From: an uncultured Collinsella sp.
GTDB lineage: Bacteria; Actinomycetota; Coriobacteriia; Coriobacteriales; Coriobacteriaceae
DNA: 5,592 bases
Direction of reading: 5' to 3'
Assembly: GCA_900546825.1 (NCBI GenBank)
Contig: UREE01000095.1
Coordinates: 1 to 5,592, forward strand
Under the pieces are notes generated by a model that made no database searches, had not been told where the DNA came from, and worked only from the letters and a program-made list of their open reading frames with translations. Every line of letters begins with the position of its first letter. The first letter of the stretch is position 1. Positions 1 through 5,457 of this stretch are shown piece by piece. The position numbers were made by a program, and so were the translations under genes.

Positions 1-1020
1 GACGCGTATCTGCGGGGGCGTTCGGGCGCCGAGCTTATGAGCTTTGAGCGTGCGATCAACCAAGGTGTGCGCGTGGGGCGCTTGGTCGCTGTGGGCCACG
101 AAGAGGTGACCGTTGAGCTCGACGCTGCCGTGGCGGCGGGTGACACGCTCGAGATTCGGTTCTATCCGGGTGCCGACGCGCGTCCCGATGTGCCCAAGCG
201 CTGGCCGCAGGTGCCCTGCCCGGTGGATGCCGCAGCGGGGAAGCGCGTCGTCGTGCATTGCAAGCGTAAGGTGGGCACGGGCTGCGAGGTATACCTGATT
301 CGCAGCGCCGGCGTGTTGGATCAGACAGCGGCGGTGTTGGAGCGCATGCGGGCCGAGGCGGATGCGATTGCGCCCGTTGCGCGTGCCGTTGAGGTGTTGC
401 CGTTTGAGGGCGTTGCGGTGGATGGCGGTGCGTCGACGGAGTTGGTGGAGCGCGCGGTTCCCGCTCGCATGGTTTTTGCTTGGCAGCTGATGGATGCCGA
501 CCCGCGCGGAGAACTTGATTTGTCCGACGCCGTTGTGGTGCTGGACGAGGTGTGCCGCACGGGTGACGCTGACCGGACCCGCTCGCTGATGCAGCGTGCC
601 GGGCGCGTCGTCTGCCGCAACCTGGGACAGGTGGCGATGGTGCGTGAGCTGGGCGTGGCGTTTGACGTGGCGGCGCCGGTGTTCTGCGCGAATCGGGTCA
701 CGCTTACCTGGCTGCGCGGACTCGGGGCGGGGCGGGTGTACTTGTCGGCCGAGTTGCTCGGCAATGATGCCGAGCGTGTTGCCGAGCTTGCCGCTTGTCC
801 CGGTGTCTTGGGGCCTGTCGATGCCGACCGTCCCGAGCTCATGGTGTGCGAGCACTGCTTGCTGACTGCCGAGGGCGCCTGCGCCACGGATGCAACGGGG
901 CAGATCCGTTGCCGTGACTGCTCGCGCCGTCAGCAAACACGATATTTGGTCGAGCGCGACGGCATGCGCCTGCCGGTCGCCGTTGATGCGTGCGGCAGGA
1001 CGAGGATTTTCCTGTCGTAG
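1..1020 (+). CDS. U32-family peptidase / RNA-hydroxylase-like protein, C-terminal part (5' end outside window)
   Basis: The frame is open from the first base to a TAG at 1018-1020, giving 339 visible residues. The ATG at 37 lies inside continuous coding sequence (DAYLRGRSGAEL precedes it), so it is probably not the start. Visible residues 13 to about 100 look like the beta-rich domain that follows the U32 catalytic region (NQGVRVGRLV, then a stretch around GDTLEIRFYPG). Residues about 220-339 resemble the second, C-terminal module of long U32 proteins: an NRVTLTWLRGLG stretch, YLSAELLG, then LMVCEHC and a cysteine cluster C-x2-C-x7-C-x9-C-x2-C (visible residues 283, 286, 294, 304, 307), ending LPVAVDACGRTRIFLS. 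Known U32 members include RlhA and TrhP (rRNA/tRNA hydroxylation), UbiU/UbiV and collagenase-like proteins, several with Fe-S clusters. Which activity applies here cannot be told, because the N-terminal signature is outside the window. The assignment is from family pattern, not alignment. Confidence 0.8.
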   Translation, partial: DAYLRGRSGAELMSFERAINQGVRVGRLVAVGHEEVTVELDAAVAAGDTLEIRFYPGADARPDVPKRWPQVPCPVDAAAGKRVVVHCKRKVGTGCEVYLIRSAGVLDQTAAVLERMRAEADAIAPVARAVEVLPFEGVAVDGGASTELVERAVPARMVFAWQLMDADPRGELDLSDAVVVLDEVCRTGDADRTRSLMQRAGRVVCRNLGQVAMVRELGVAFDVAAPVFCANRVTLTWLRGLGAGRVYLSAELLGNDAERVAELAACPGVLGPVDADRPELMVCEHCLLTAEGACATDATGQIRCRDCSRRQQTRYLVERDGMRLPVAVDACGRTRIFLS

Positions 1021-1043
1021 GTGTTCGGCCGCGCCGTTTTGGT

Positions 1044-1049
1044 TATCAT
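1044..1049 (+). promoter_or_regulatory. candidate -10 box for tyrS
   Basis: TATCAT sits in the only AT-rich patch (about 1036-1065) of the 97-bp gap between the U32 gene and tyrS, which fits a sigma-70-type -10 element. No good -35 is seen at 16-18 bp; the best candidate is TGTTCG at 1022-1027. The short gap also allows simple read-through from the U32 gene. Confidence 0.3.
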
Positions 1050-1102
1050 AAGAGAGTTTATGAACTTCCAGCACCGCCGTATCCGGTGAGGGTGCTATGG
1101 CA

Positions 1103-1110
1103 AAAGGAGG
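1103..1110 (+). promoter_or_regulatory. tyrS ribosome binding site (decides the start)
   Basis: AAAGGAGG is a near-perfect Shine-Dalgarno sequence, 7 nt before the ATG at 1118. An in-frame ATG at 1097 lies upstream of this site and would put it inside the coding region, so 1118 is chosen. Confidence 0.85.
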
Positions 1111-1117
1111 ATACCCA

Positions 1118-2329
1118 ATGCTGTCTGTTGACGAGCAAATGCGTATCATCACCTCGGGCGCCGCGAAGATCGTCCCCGAGGCCGACCTTCGCAAGAAGCT
1201 TGAGAAGGGCGAGCCCCTCAACATCAAGCTCGGCGTCGACCCCACCAGCCCCGACCTGCACCTGGGCCACGCCGTGCCCCTGCGCAAGATGCGCCAGTTC
1301 CAGGACCTGGGCCATAACGTCACCCTTATCATTGGCAACGGTACCGCGCTGATCGGCGACCCCTCGGGCAAGAATTCCACCCGTCCGCAGCTTTCGCAGG
1401 AGCAGATCGAGGCCAACGCCGAGACCTACGTGAGCCAGGCCATGAAGATCCTGGACCCCGAGAAGACCACCATCGTGCACAACGGCGACTGGATCCTTTC
1501 GATGGACCTGGCCGGTCTTTTGCAGGTGTGCTCCAAGTTCACCGTCGCCCGCATCCTCGAGCGCGACGACTTTACCAAGCGCTACCAGTCCCAGACGCCG
1601 ATTGCCCTGCACGAGTTCCTGTACCCCGTGATGCAGGCCTTCGACTCCGTGCAGATCAAGGCCGACGTCGAGATGGGCGGCACCGACCAGCTCTTTAACC
1701 TGCTCGCCGGCCGTGAGCTCATGGAGAAGATGGGCATGGAACCGCAGATCGCGCTCACCATGCCGCTGCTCGAGGGTACCGACGGCGTGCGCAAGATGTC
1801 CAAGTCCTACGGCAACTACATCGGCCTGACCGACGCTCCCAAGGATATGTTCGGCAAGACCATGTCCATCCCCGACGAGATGATCGGCAAGTACTATCGT
1901 CTGGCCAGCTCGCTCGCCCCGGCCGAGGTCGACAAGATCGACGCCGCCCTGGCCGACGGTTCTGCCGACCCCTACGAGCTCAAGCGCGCTCTGGGCCGCG
2001 ACCTGTGCGATACCTACCACGGCGCCGGCGCCGGCGACGAGGCCCAAGCCGAGTTCGACCGTGTGTTCAAGGAGGGCCAGCTTGCCGACTTCCCCGAGAA
2101 GCACGTTGAGCTGACCGTCAACGACGAGGGCCAGATTTACCTCGCCGGCCTGCTCAAGGACCTGGGCCTTTCGGCCAGCGCCGGTCAGGCCCGCCGCGAC
2201 ATCGACGGCGGCGGCGTCAAGATCAACGGCGAGGCTGTGGCTCCCAAGAGCTACAACATCGATCCGAGCACCCTCAAGCTGGGCGACACCCTCTCCGTGG
2301 GCAAGCGCAAGGGCTTCAAGCTTATTTAG
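1118..2329 (+). CDS. tyrS: tyrosyl-tRNA synthetase (TyrZ-type class I TyrRS)
   Basis: The enzyme charges tRNA-Tyr with tyrosine using ATP, in the cytoplasm. The 403 residues are a normal length for bacterial TyrRS. The class I signature HLGH is at residues 48-51, within KLGVDPTSPDLHLGHAV. Next come the Rossmann-fold blocks GDPSGKNSTRP (80-90), ERDDFTKRY, LHEFLYPVMQAFDSV and the tyrosine-site region GGTDQLFNLL (187-196). The class I KMSKS loop is intact at 226-230. A C-terminal S4 RNA-binding domain spans about 343-403 (LLKDLGLSASAGQARRDI, GGGVKING, then GDTLSVGKRKGFKLI). The KMSKS form and GGTDQ.FNLL block match the TyrZ subgroup better than the E. coli TyrS type. The start at 1118 follows an ideal ribosome binding site. 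Codon use is strongly C-ending (GAC, GCC, ACC, AAG), more biased than the neighbouring genes, as expected for high expression. No T-box leader is visible. The gene appears to be its own transcription unit or to be read with the U32 gene. Confidence 0.97.
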   Translation: MLSVDEQMRIITSGAAKIVPEADLRKKLEKGEPLNIKLGVDPTSPDLHLGHAVPLRKMRQFQDLGHNVTLIIGNGTALIGDPSGKNSTRPQLSQEQIEANAETYVSQAMKILDPEKTTIVHNGDWILSMDLAGLLQVCSKFTVARILERDDFTKRYQSQTPIALHEFLYPVMQAFDSVQIKADVEMGGTDQLFNLLAGRELMEKMGMEPQIALTMPLLEGTDGVRKMSKSYGNYIGLTDAPKDMFGKTMSIPDEMIGKYYRLASSLAPAEVDKIDAALADGSADPYELKRALGRDLCDTYHGAGAGDEAQAEFDRVFKEGQLADFPEKHVELTVNDEGQIYLAGLLKDLGLSASAGQARRDIDGGGVKINGEAVAPKSYNIDPSTLKLGDTLSVGKRKGFKLI

Positions 2330-2356
2330 TTACGCGGTTTTACCAAACCGCGTAAC
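2329..2356 (+). terminator. perfect 12-bp hairpin at the tyrS stop codon
   Basis: GTTACGCGGTTT (2329-2340) and AAACCGCGTAAC (2345-2356) are exact reverse complements around a TACC loop. The stem begins with the last base of the tyrS TAG. The position suggests a transcription end or mRNA 3'-end protecting structure for tyrS. There is no T tract after the stem (CGGTCGACG follows), so it is not a canonical Rho-independent terminator. The fold is certain as sequence; termination is inferred. Confidence 0.55.
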
Positions 2357-2367
2357 CGGTCGACGCT

Positions 2368-2402
2368 GGGCACTCATTGGGGACAGACTTAAATGAGTGC
2401 CC
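2368..2402 (+). repeat. GGGGAC-loop hairpin, element A
   Basis: Arms GGGCACTCATT (2368-2378) and AATGAGTGCCC (2392-2402) are exact 11-bp complements around the 13-nt loop GGGGACAGACTTA. The loop matches the core GGGGAC-NNN-C(C)TT seen in the other elements of this window, while the arms are unrelated to theirs. It lies 39 nt after the tyrS stop, in the tyrS orientation. The function is unknown; a REP-like mobile palindrome or an RNA 3'-end structure are the two obvious readings. Confidence 0.75.
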
Positions 2403-2406
2403 GCGG

Positions 2407-2479
2407 AATGAGAGTGGATAATCTCCCGTTTTTGGCCTGTTTGCGGGCTCAAAGTGGGAGATTATCCACTCTCGTCATT
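2407..2479. repeat. long imperfect palindrome (about 70 nt) upstream of ade
   Basis: An exact 18-bp inverted repeat pairs 2410-2427 (GAGAGTGGATAATCTCCC) with 2456-2473. Pairing continues inward: two G-T wobbles, three T-A pairs (2430-2432 with 2451-2453), one mismatch, then GGCCTG (2434-2439) against CGGGCT (2444-2449) with wobbles, closing on a TTTG loop. Outward, AAT (2407-2409) can pair with ATT (2477-2479) past a small bulge. The result is an almost continuous stem of about 30 bp that looks the same from either strand. It encodes nothing visible. It resembles a MITE-like or other intergenic repeat, though only one copy is in this window. Confidence 0.7.
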
Positions 2480-2514
2480 TGCAAGGGGTGTATTCCCGAC
2501 CCTCCTTTTGGGCA

Positions 2515-2529
2515 TACAATGGCTATTGT
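2515..2529 (+). promoter_or_regulatory. candidate ade promoter -10 with overlapping palindrome
   Basis: TACAAT (2515-2520) is a good -10 match in the AT-richer patch before ade. The -35 is poor (TTCCCG at 2493-2498, 16-bp spacer). A perfect 5-4-5 inverted repeat, ACAAT-GGCT-ATTGT (2516-2529), overlaps the -10 and the expected start of transcription, where a repressor would bind. Promoter and operator are both inferred from sequence form only. Confidence 0.4.
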
Positions 2530-2532
2530 CTT

Positions 2533-2568
2533 GCTGCGGTGAAGGTCTGTCCGCTCCGCAGCTTTTTT
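2533..2568 (+). terminator. intrinsic-terminator-like hairpin in the ade leader
   Basis: GCTGCGG (2533-2539) and CCGCAGC (2556-2562) form an exact 7-bp GC-rich stem with a 16-nt loop, followed at once by T6 (2563-2568). This is canonical Rho-independent terminator form. It ends 20 nt before the ade start codon and lies downstream of the candidate -10, so it could either stop read-through from upstream or attenuate ade. GCGG at 2536-2539 can alternatively pair with CCGC at 2551-2554, giving a short competing fold. Read on the minus strand, the loop contains GCGGACAGACCTT, one base from the GGGGAC-element core. Confidence 0.65.
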
Positions 2569-2576
2569 CTACAGTT

Positions 2577-2583
2577 AAAGGAG
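2577..2583 (+). promoter_or_regulatory. ade ribosome binding site
   Basis: AAAGGAG lies 5 nt before the ATG at 2589. It rules out the longer in-frame reading from 2454, which would translate through the hairpins and the terminator. An out-of-frame ATG at 2585 is ignored. Confidence 0.8.
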
Positions 2584-2588
2584 TATGT

Positions 2589-4409
2589 ATGTCCGTTGAG
2601 GTCATGAGGTCTGTGATCGAGGCCGCCGAGGGTCGCGTGCCCGTCGACACGCTGTTTACCAATGCGCAGATTGTCGACGTGTACGGTCAGCGCGTGGCGC
2701 CCGGTAGCGTTGCCGTCAAGGACGGTGTGATCGTCGGCGTGCTCTACGACGGTCGCGACGATGCCGCCGGTACGTATGAGGCTGCCGAGGTCATCGATTG
2801 CCAGGGCCGCTATCTTGCCCCCGGTTTTATTGACGGGCATCTGCATATCGAGTCTTCGAACATCCGCCCTGCCGAGTATGCCCGCATGGCGGCGACGCGC
2901 GGTACCACCACCGCTATTGCCGACAGCCACGAGATTGCCAATGTTGCCGGTCTCGATGGCTTGCGCTTTATGATTGAGGACGGCCGCCGTACACCCATCT
3001 CCATCAAGTACATGATGCCTTCGTGCGTGCCCGCGCTGCCCGACGAGCAGGCCGGTGCCGTTATTTCGGCTGCCGATATGCAGGCGTTTTTTGCCGAGCA
3101 TCCGGGCGATGTCTTTGGCCTGGGCGAGATGATGAACCTGCCGGGTGTCTTTATGGCCGACCCCGAGACCTGTGCTCGCATCGATGCTGCCAACCAAACG
3201 CCGTCCAAGCAGGTTGACGGCCACGCGCCGCTCGTTGCCGGTAAGGACCTCAATGCCTATGCCGCGGCGGGCATTATCGCCGACCACGAGTCGACGATTC
3301 CCGAGGAAGCACTCGACAAGCTGTCTCGCGGCATATATGTGATGCTGCGTGAGGGCACGTGCAGCCACGACCTGGCCAATTTGTCTCCGATGCTGCTGGA
3401 GAACCCTGCCCGCGCCCGCCGCTGTTGCTTTGCGACCGACGACCGCGCTCCCTCCGATGCGCTTTCGACCGGCATGATCGACAATGCCTGCCGCGTGGCC
3501 ATCGAGGCCGGCATCGACCCGGTGGTCGCTATTTCCATGGCGTCCCTCTCCACGGCTGAGGCATTTGGCTTGGACCACGGCTGCCGCGACCCGCACGAGC
3601 TCCGCGGCGCAATTGCCCCGGGCAAGCGTGCCGACCTGCTGTTACTCGATGATCTGACGTTTGCCAAGGCTCCGCATCGTGTTTATGCCGCCGGTGCTCT
3701 GGTGGCGCAGGACGGCACCTTTGTGGGCGAGATCGCACCCGAGATGGCCGAGGTTGCGGCTCTTGCCGATGAGCTACGCGCCTCCGTTAAGCTGCCGAAA
3801 CTTTCGCTCGACGTGTTTGACTATGCCTTTAAGCCGGGCGAGGCTGTGATTGACGTGGTGCCGGGTAAGGCCATCACGGGTATGGTTCGTCCCGAGACTG
3901 ACGAGGACTTGCGCCGCATTATGCTGATTGAGCGCCATGGCCGCGGCGTGTCGCTGCAGACCGAGGGTGCCGATGGCGACGGTCCCGCCGGCATGGGGCT
4001 CGTCGGCAAGCATATCGGTCGCGGCTGGGTGCGCGGCTTTACCATCACGGGTGGCGCCATTGCCTCCACGATTGGCCACGACTCGCACAACGTGTGCGTG
4101 GTGGGCGACAATGCGGCGGATATGATGGCTGCCGTTGAGGCCGTGGGCCAGGGCGGCCACGTGCTGGTGCGCAACGGCGAGGTCGTGGCGCGCATTCCGC
4201 TGGCGCTCGGTGGCCTGATGAGCGAGGGCACGGCCGAGGATGTCGCCGCGCAGCACGACGACTTTATGGTCAAGGCGCGCGCCATGGGTATTGAGCCGCC
4301 GCTCGACCCCATCATGGGCATCATTTTCCTGCCCCTGCCGGTCATCCCAACGCTCCGCATCCGCCCCGAGGGCATGTTCGACGTCACAACCTTCACCTAC
4401 GCCGGCTAG
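2589..4409 (+). CDS. ade: adenine deaminase
   Basis: The enzyme hydrolyses adenine to hypoxanthine and ammonia in purine salvage, in the cytoplasm, with a binuclear metal centre. The 606 residues are close to the usual family length of about 570-600. The N-terminal small beta domain is followed by the amidohydrolase entry motif APGFIDGHLHIESS, with metal ligands H84 and H86. Further family blocks are GLGEMMNLPGV (E180), DGHAP (H212), IIADHEST (H233), LREGTCSHDLANL and CCFATDDRAPSD (D284/D285, one of which is the catalytic aspartate). The AIAPGKRADLLLLDDL strand closes the amidohydrolase fold near 340-356. The C-terminal adenine deaminase-specific domain (about 400-606) contains GFTITGGAIASTIGHDSHN, ALGGLMSEG and PIMGIIFLPLPVIPTLRI. 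All key residues appear intact. The start at 2589 is set by AAAGGAG upstream. The gene has its own leader with a terminator-like hairpin, so it is probably transcribed alone. Its TAG stop is part of a repeat arm (element B). Confidence 0.96.
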   Translation: MSVEVMRSVIEAAEGRVPVDTLFTNAQIVDVYGQRVAPGSVAVKDGVIVGVLYDGRDDAAGTYEAAEVIDCQGRYLAPGFIDGHLHIESSNIRPAEYARMAATRGTTTAIADSHEIANVAGLDGLRFMIEDGRRTPISIKYMMPSCVPALPDEQAGAVISAADMQAFFAEHPGDVFGLGEMMNLPGVFMADPETCARIDAANQTPSKQVDGHAPLVAGKDLNAYAAAGIIADHESTIPEEALDKLSRGIYVMLREGTCSHDLANLSPMLLENPARARRCCFATDDRAPSDALSTGMIDNACRVAIEAGIDPVVAISMASLSTAEAFGLDHGCRDPHELRGAIAPGKRADLLLLDDLTFAKAPHRVYAAGALVAQDGTFVGEIAPEMAEVAALADELRASVKLPKLSLDVFDYAFKPGEAVIDVVPGKAITGMVRPETDEDLRRIMLIERHGRGVSLQTEGADGDGPAGMGLVGKHIGRGWVRGFTITGGAIASTIGHDSHNVCVVGDNAADMMAAVEAVGQGGHVLVRNGEVVARIPLALGGLMSEGTAEDVAAQHDDFMVKARAMGIEPPLDPIMGIIFLPLPVIPTLRIRPEGMFDVTTFTYAG

Positions 4410-4433
4410 TCGTTGGGGACACTCTTTGACTTG
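4406..4433 (+). repeat. GGGGAC-loop element B, overlapping the ade stop codon
   Basis: The core GGGGACACTCTT is at 4415-4426. It is flanked by imperfect arms CTAGTCG (4406-4412) and TGACTTG (4427-4433), which pair with one mismatch and one G-T wobble. The left arm contains the ade TAG (4407-4409). Bases 4406-4426 match the reverse complement of 5446-5466 at 20 of 21 positions, so this is clearly a copy of the sequence found past the HAD gene. Its arms have decayed compared with elements A, C and D. Confidence 0.65.
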
Positions 4434-4521
4434 TCGCCTGACGCTGCGATCGTGGGCTCTCTGGCGCGCGTGAGCTATTTGCTAGGTCCATGTAACGTTT
4501 ATGACTGCGGGGTCTTATTTG

Positions 4522-4587
4522 AGCTCCCTTTGGGTACGTTGGAATCGGATACGCGTTCGATTCCATCAAGCCCGAAGGGAGCTTTTT
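4522..4587 (+). promoter_or_regulatory. two-tier leader hairpin that sequesters the HAD gene's ribosome binding site
   Basis: The outer stem pairs AGCTCCCTTTGGG (4522-4534) with CCCGAAGGGAGCT (4571-4583): 13 bp with a single wobble. A symmetric 5x5 internal loop separates it from the inner 8-bp perfect stem TGGAATCG (4540-4547) / CGATTCCA (4558-4565), which has a 10-nt loop. The right outer arm contains the Shine-Dalgarno AAGGGAG (4575-4581). The stem is followed by T5 (4583-4587) directly before the ATG at 4588. It can therefore be read as a terminator of upstream transcription, as an attenuator, or as a translation-blocking structure. Which of these it is cannot be decided from sequence alone. 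A weak promoter candidate upstream is TTGCTA (4479-4484) with TATGAC (4500-4505). Confidence 0.6.
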
Positions 4588-5382
4588 ATGATCAAATTAA
4601 TCGCATCCGATATGGACGGCACGCTGCTCGATGAGAATAGCCAGGTACCGCCCGAGACCTACGAGCTTATCGAGGCCCTGCGCGAGCGCGGTGTACATTT
4701 TGCCGCATCGTCAGGCCGCCGCTACGATCGCCTGTGCGAGTTCTTTGCGCCCGTGGTCGACAAGATGGATTTTGTCGCGGCAAACGGTGCCCAGGTCTAT
4801 GCGGAAGGGGTTGAAGTCGATCGCGAGGTCTACTCACATCTCGCCATCCGTAAACTCGCGCGCACGGTCAAAATGTTCCCCAACATGCACCTGGCGCTCT
4901 TTGATCGCACCAAGTCCTTCCTGCTCGACGACGAGGACAAGTTTGTCCGCGAAATCGACAAGGACCTGCCCAATGCTGAGCGCATTTGGGGCCTGCCCGA
5001 TCCGCACGTGAATATCATCAAGGCGTCGATTATCTGCGATGACGGCAACGTGATGGACAATGCCTACGTGCTGCAGCGCGAGCTGGGTGACCTGTTTGCT
5101 TTTGCTCCCTCGGGTAATGCCTGGATCGATGCCATGCAGCCTGGTGTGTCGAAGGCCTCGGGTATCGCGCAGCTCGCGGAGCATTACGGCATTGGTCGCG
5201 ACGAGGTCATGGCGTTTGGCGACTCGATGAACGACTACGAGATCATTCGCTTTGTCGGCACGGGCTGCGCGATGGAAAACGCGCGCCCCGCGCTTAAGGC
5301 GGTGGCCGATCGCGTGGTGGGTTGCAACCGCGACCACGCCGTCCAGCAGGAGCTCCGTCGCGTGCTGGAGAGTCTCTCCTAA
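4588..5382 (+). CDS. Cof-type HAD-IIB family phosphatase
   Basis: This is a haloacid-dehalogenase-superfamily hydrolase, expected to remove phosphate from a small metabolite (sugar phosphate or nucleotide/flavin phosphate in known members) through an aspartyl-phosphate intermediate with Mg2+. The 264 residues fit the Cof family. All four HAD motifs are present: motif I DMDGTLLD with nucleophile D8 and acid/base D10; motif II ASSGR (S41/S42); motif III lysine in PGVSKASGI (K189); motif IV GDSMNDYEI (D212, D216). The residues between motifs II and III (about 80-185) form the C2B-type cap that sets substrate choice, so the substrate cannot be named. The start at 4588 gives the standard MIKLIASDMDGTLLDE N-terminus and follows AAGGGAG by 6 nt; a longer in-frame reading from 4501 would translate the leader hairpin. 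The C-terminus (CNRDHAVQQELRRVL) lacks the usual GV of the Cof-family end. Confidence 0.92.
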   Translation: MIKLIASDMDGTLLDENSQVPPETYELIEALRERGVHFAASSGRRYDRLCEFFAPVVDKMDFVAANGAQVYAEGVEVDREVYSHLAIRKLARTVKMFPNMHLALFDRTKSFLLDDEDKFVREIDKDLPNAERIWGLPDPHVNIIKASIICDDGNVMDNAYVLQRELGDLFAFAPSGNAWIDAMQPGVSKASGIAQLAEHYGIGRDEVMAFGDSMNDYEIIRFVGTGCAMENARPALKAVADRVVGCNRDHAVQQELRRVLESLS

Positions 5383-5383
5383 T

Positions 5384-5414
5384 TCGGCAGATGGGGACGT
5401 TCCTTTTCTGCCGA
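5384..5414 (+). repeat. GGGGAC-loop hairpin, element C
   Basis: Exact 8-bp arms TCGGCAGA (5384-5391) and TCTGCCGA (5407-5414) surround the loop TGGGGACGTTCCTTT. It starts one base after the HAD gene's TAA and has the same orientation as that gene. The loop core is shared with the other elements and the arm sequence is not. Confidence 0.75.
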
Positions 5415-5419
5415 CAGTG

Positions 5420-5457
5420 GGGGACAGTCCTTGCAGCTTTTTGCGAAGAGTGTCCCC
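5420..5457. repeat. opposed pair of GGGGAC cores, element E
   Basis: A plus-strand core GGGGACAGTCCTT (5420-5432) faces a minus-strand core GGGGACACTCTT (plus-strand 5446-5457). Together they give a 7-bp inverted repeat GGGGACA (5420-5426) / TGTCCCC (5451-5457) around a 24-nt middle. Each half looks like a second, partial copy of the element belonging to the gene on its side. Neither half has clear private arms. Confidence 0.6.

Noticed and set aside
1021..1117. T-box leader for tyrS
   Set aside because: The gap is 97 nt, too short for a T-box stem I plus antiterminator, and no T-box consensus or terminator hairpin precedes the start.
1058..2104. Long minus-strand open frame opposite tyrS
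   Set aside because: It lies opposite a certain gene and follows from the strongly C-ending codon use of tyrS; its translation resembles no family I recognise.
2527..2588. Purine riboswitch upstream of ade
   Set aside because: The region has a single hairpin and no three-way-junction architecture or conserved purine-aptamer loop sequences; it is also too short.
2454..2588. N-terminal extension of Ade from the ATG at 2454
   Set aside because: The extension would be translated from the palindrome and terminator, has no family match, and a good ribosome binding site precedes the ATG at 2589.
2523..3596. Long minus-strand open frame opposite ade
   Set aside because: It mirrors ade codon bias, crosses the terminator and ribosome binding site region, and has low-complexity His/Gly/Val-rich content typical of antisense shadows.
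4555..4564. GTTCGATTCC resembling a tRNA T-loop, hinting at a tRNA fragment or attachment site
   Set aside because: The flanking bases do not form a 5-bp T stem (ACGCG against CCATC), no other tRNA arms are present, and the bases are better explained by the 8-bp inner stem of the leader hairpin.
4413..4634. Small gene between ade and the HAD gene, or a HAD start at 4501
   Set aside because: The frames run through element B and the leader hairpin, lack a convincing ribosome binding site, and the HAD N-terminus fits the family exactly from 4588.
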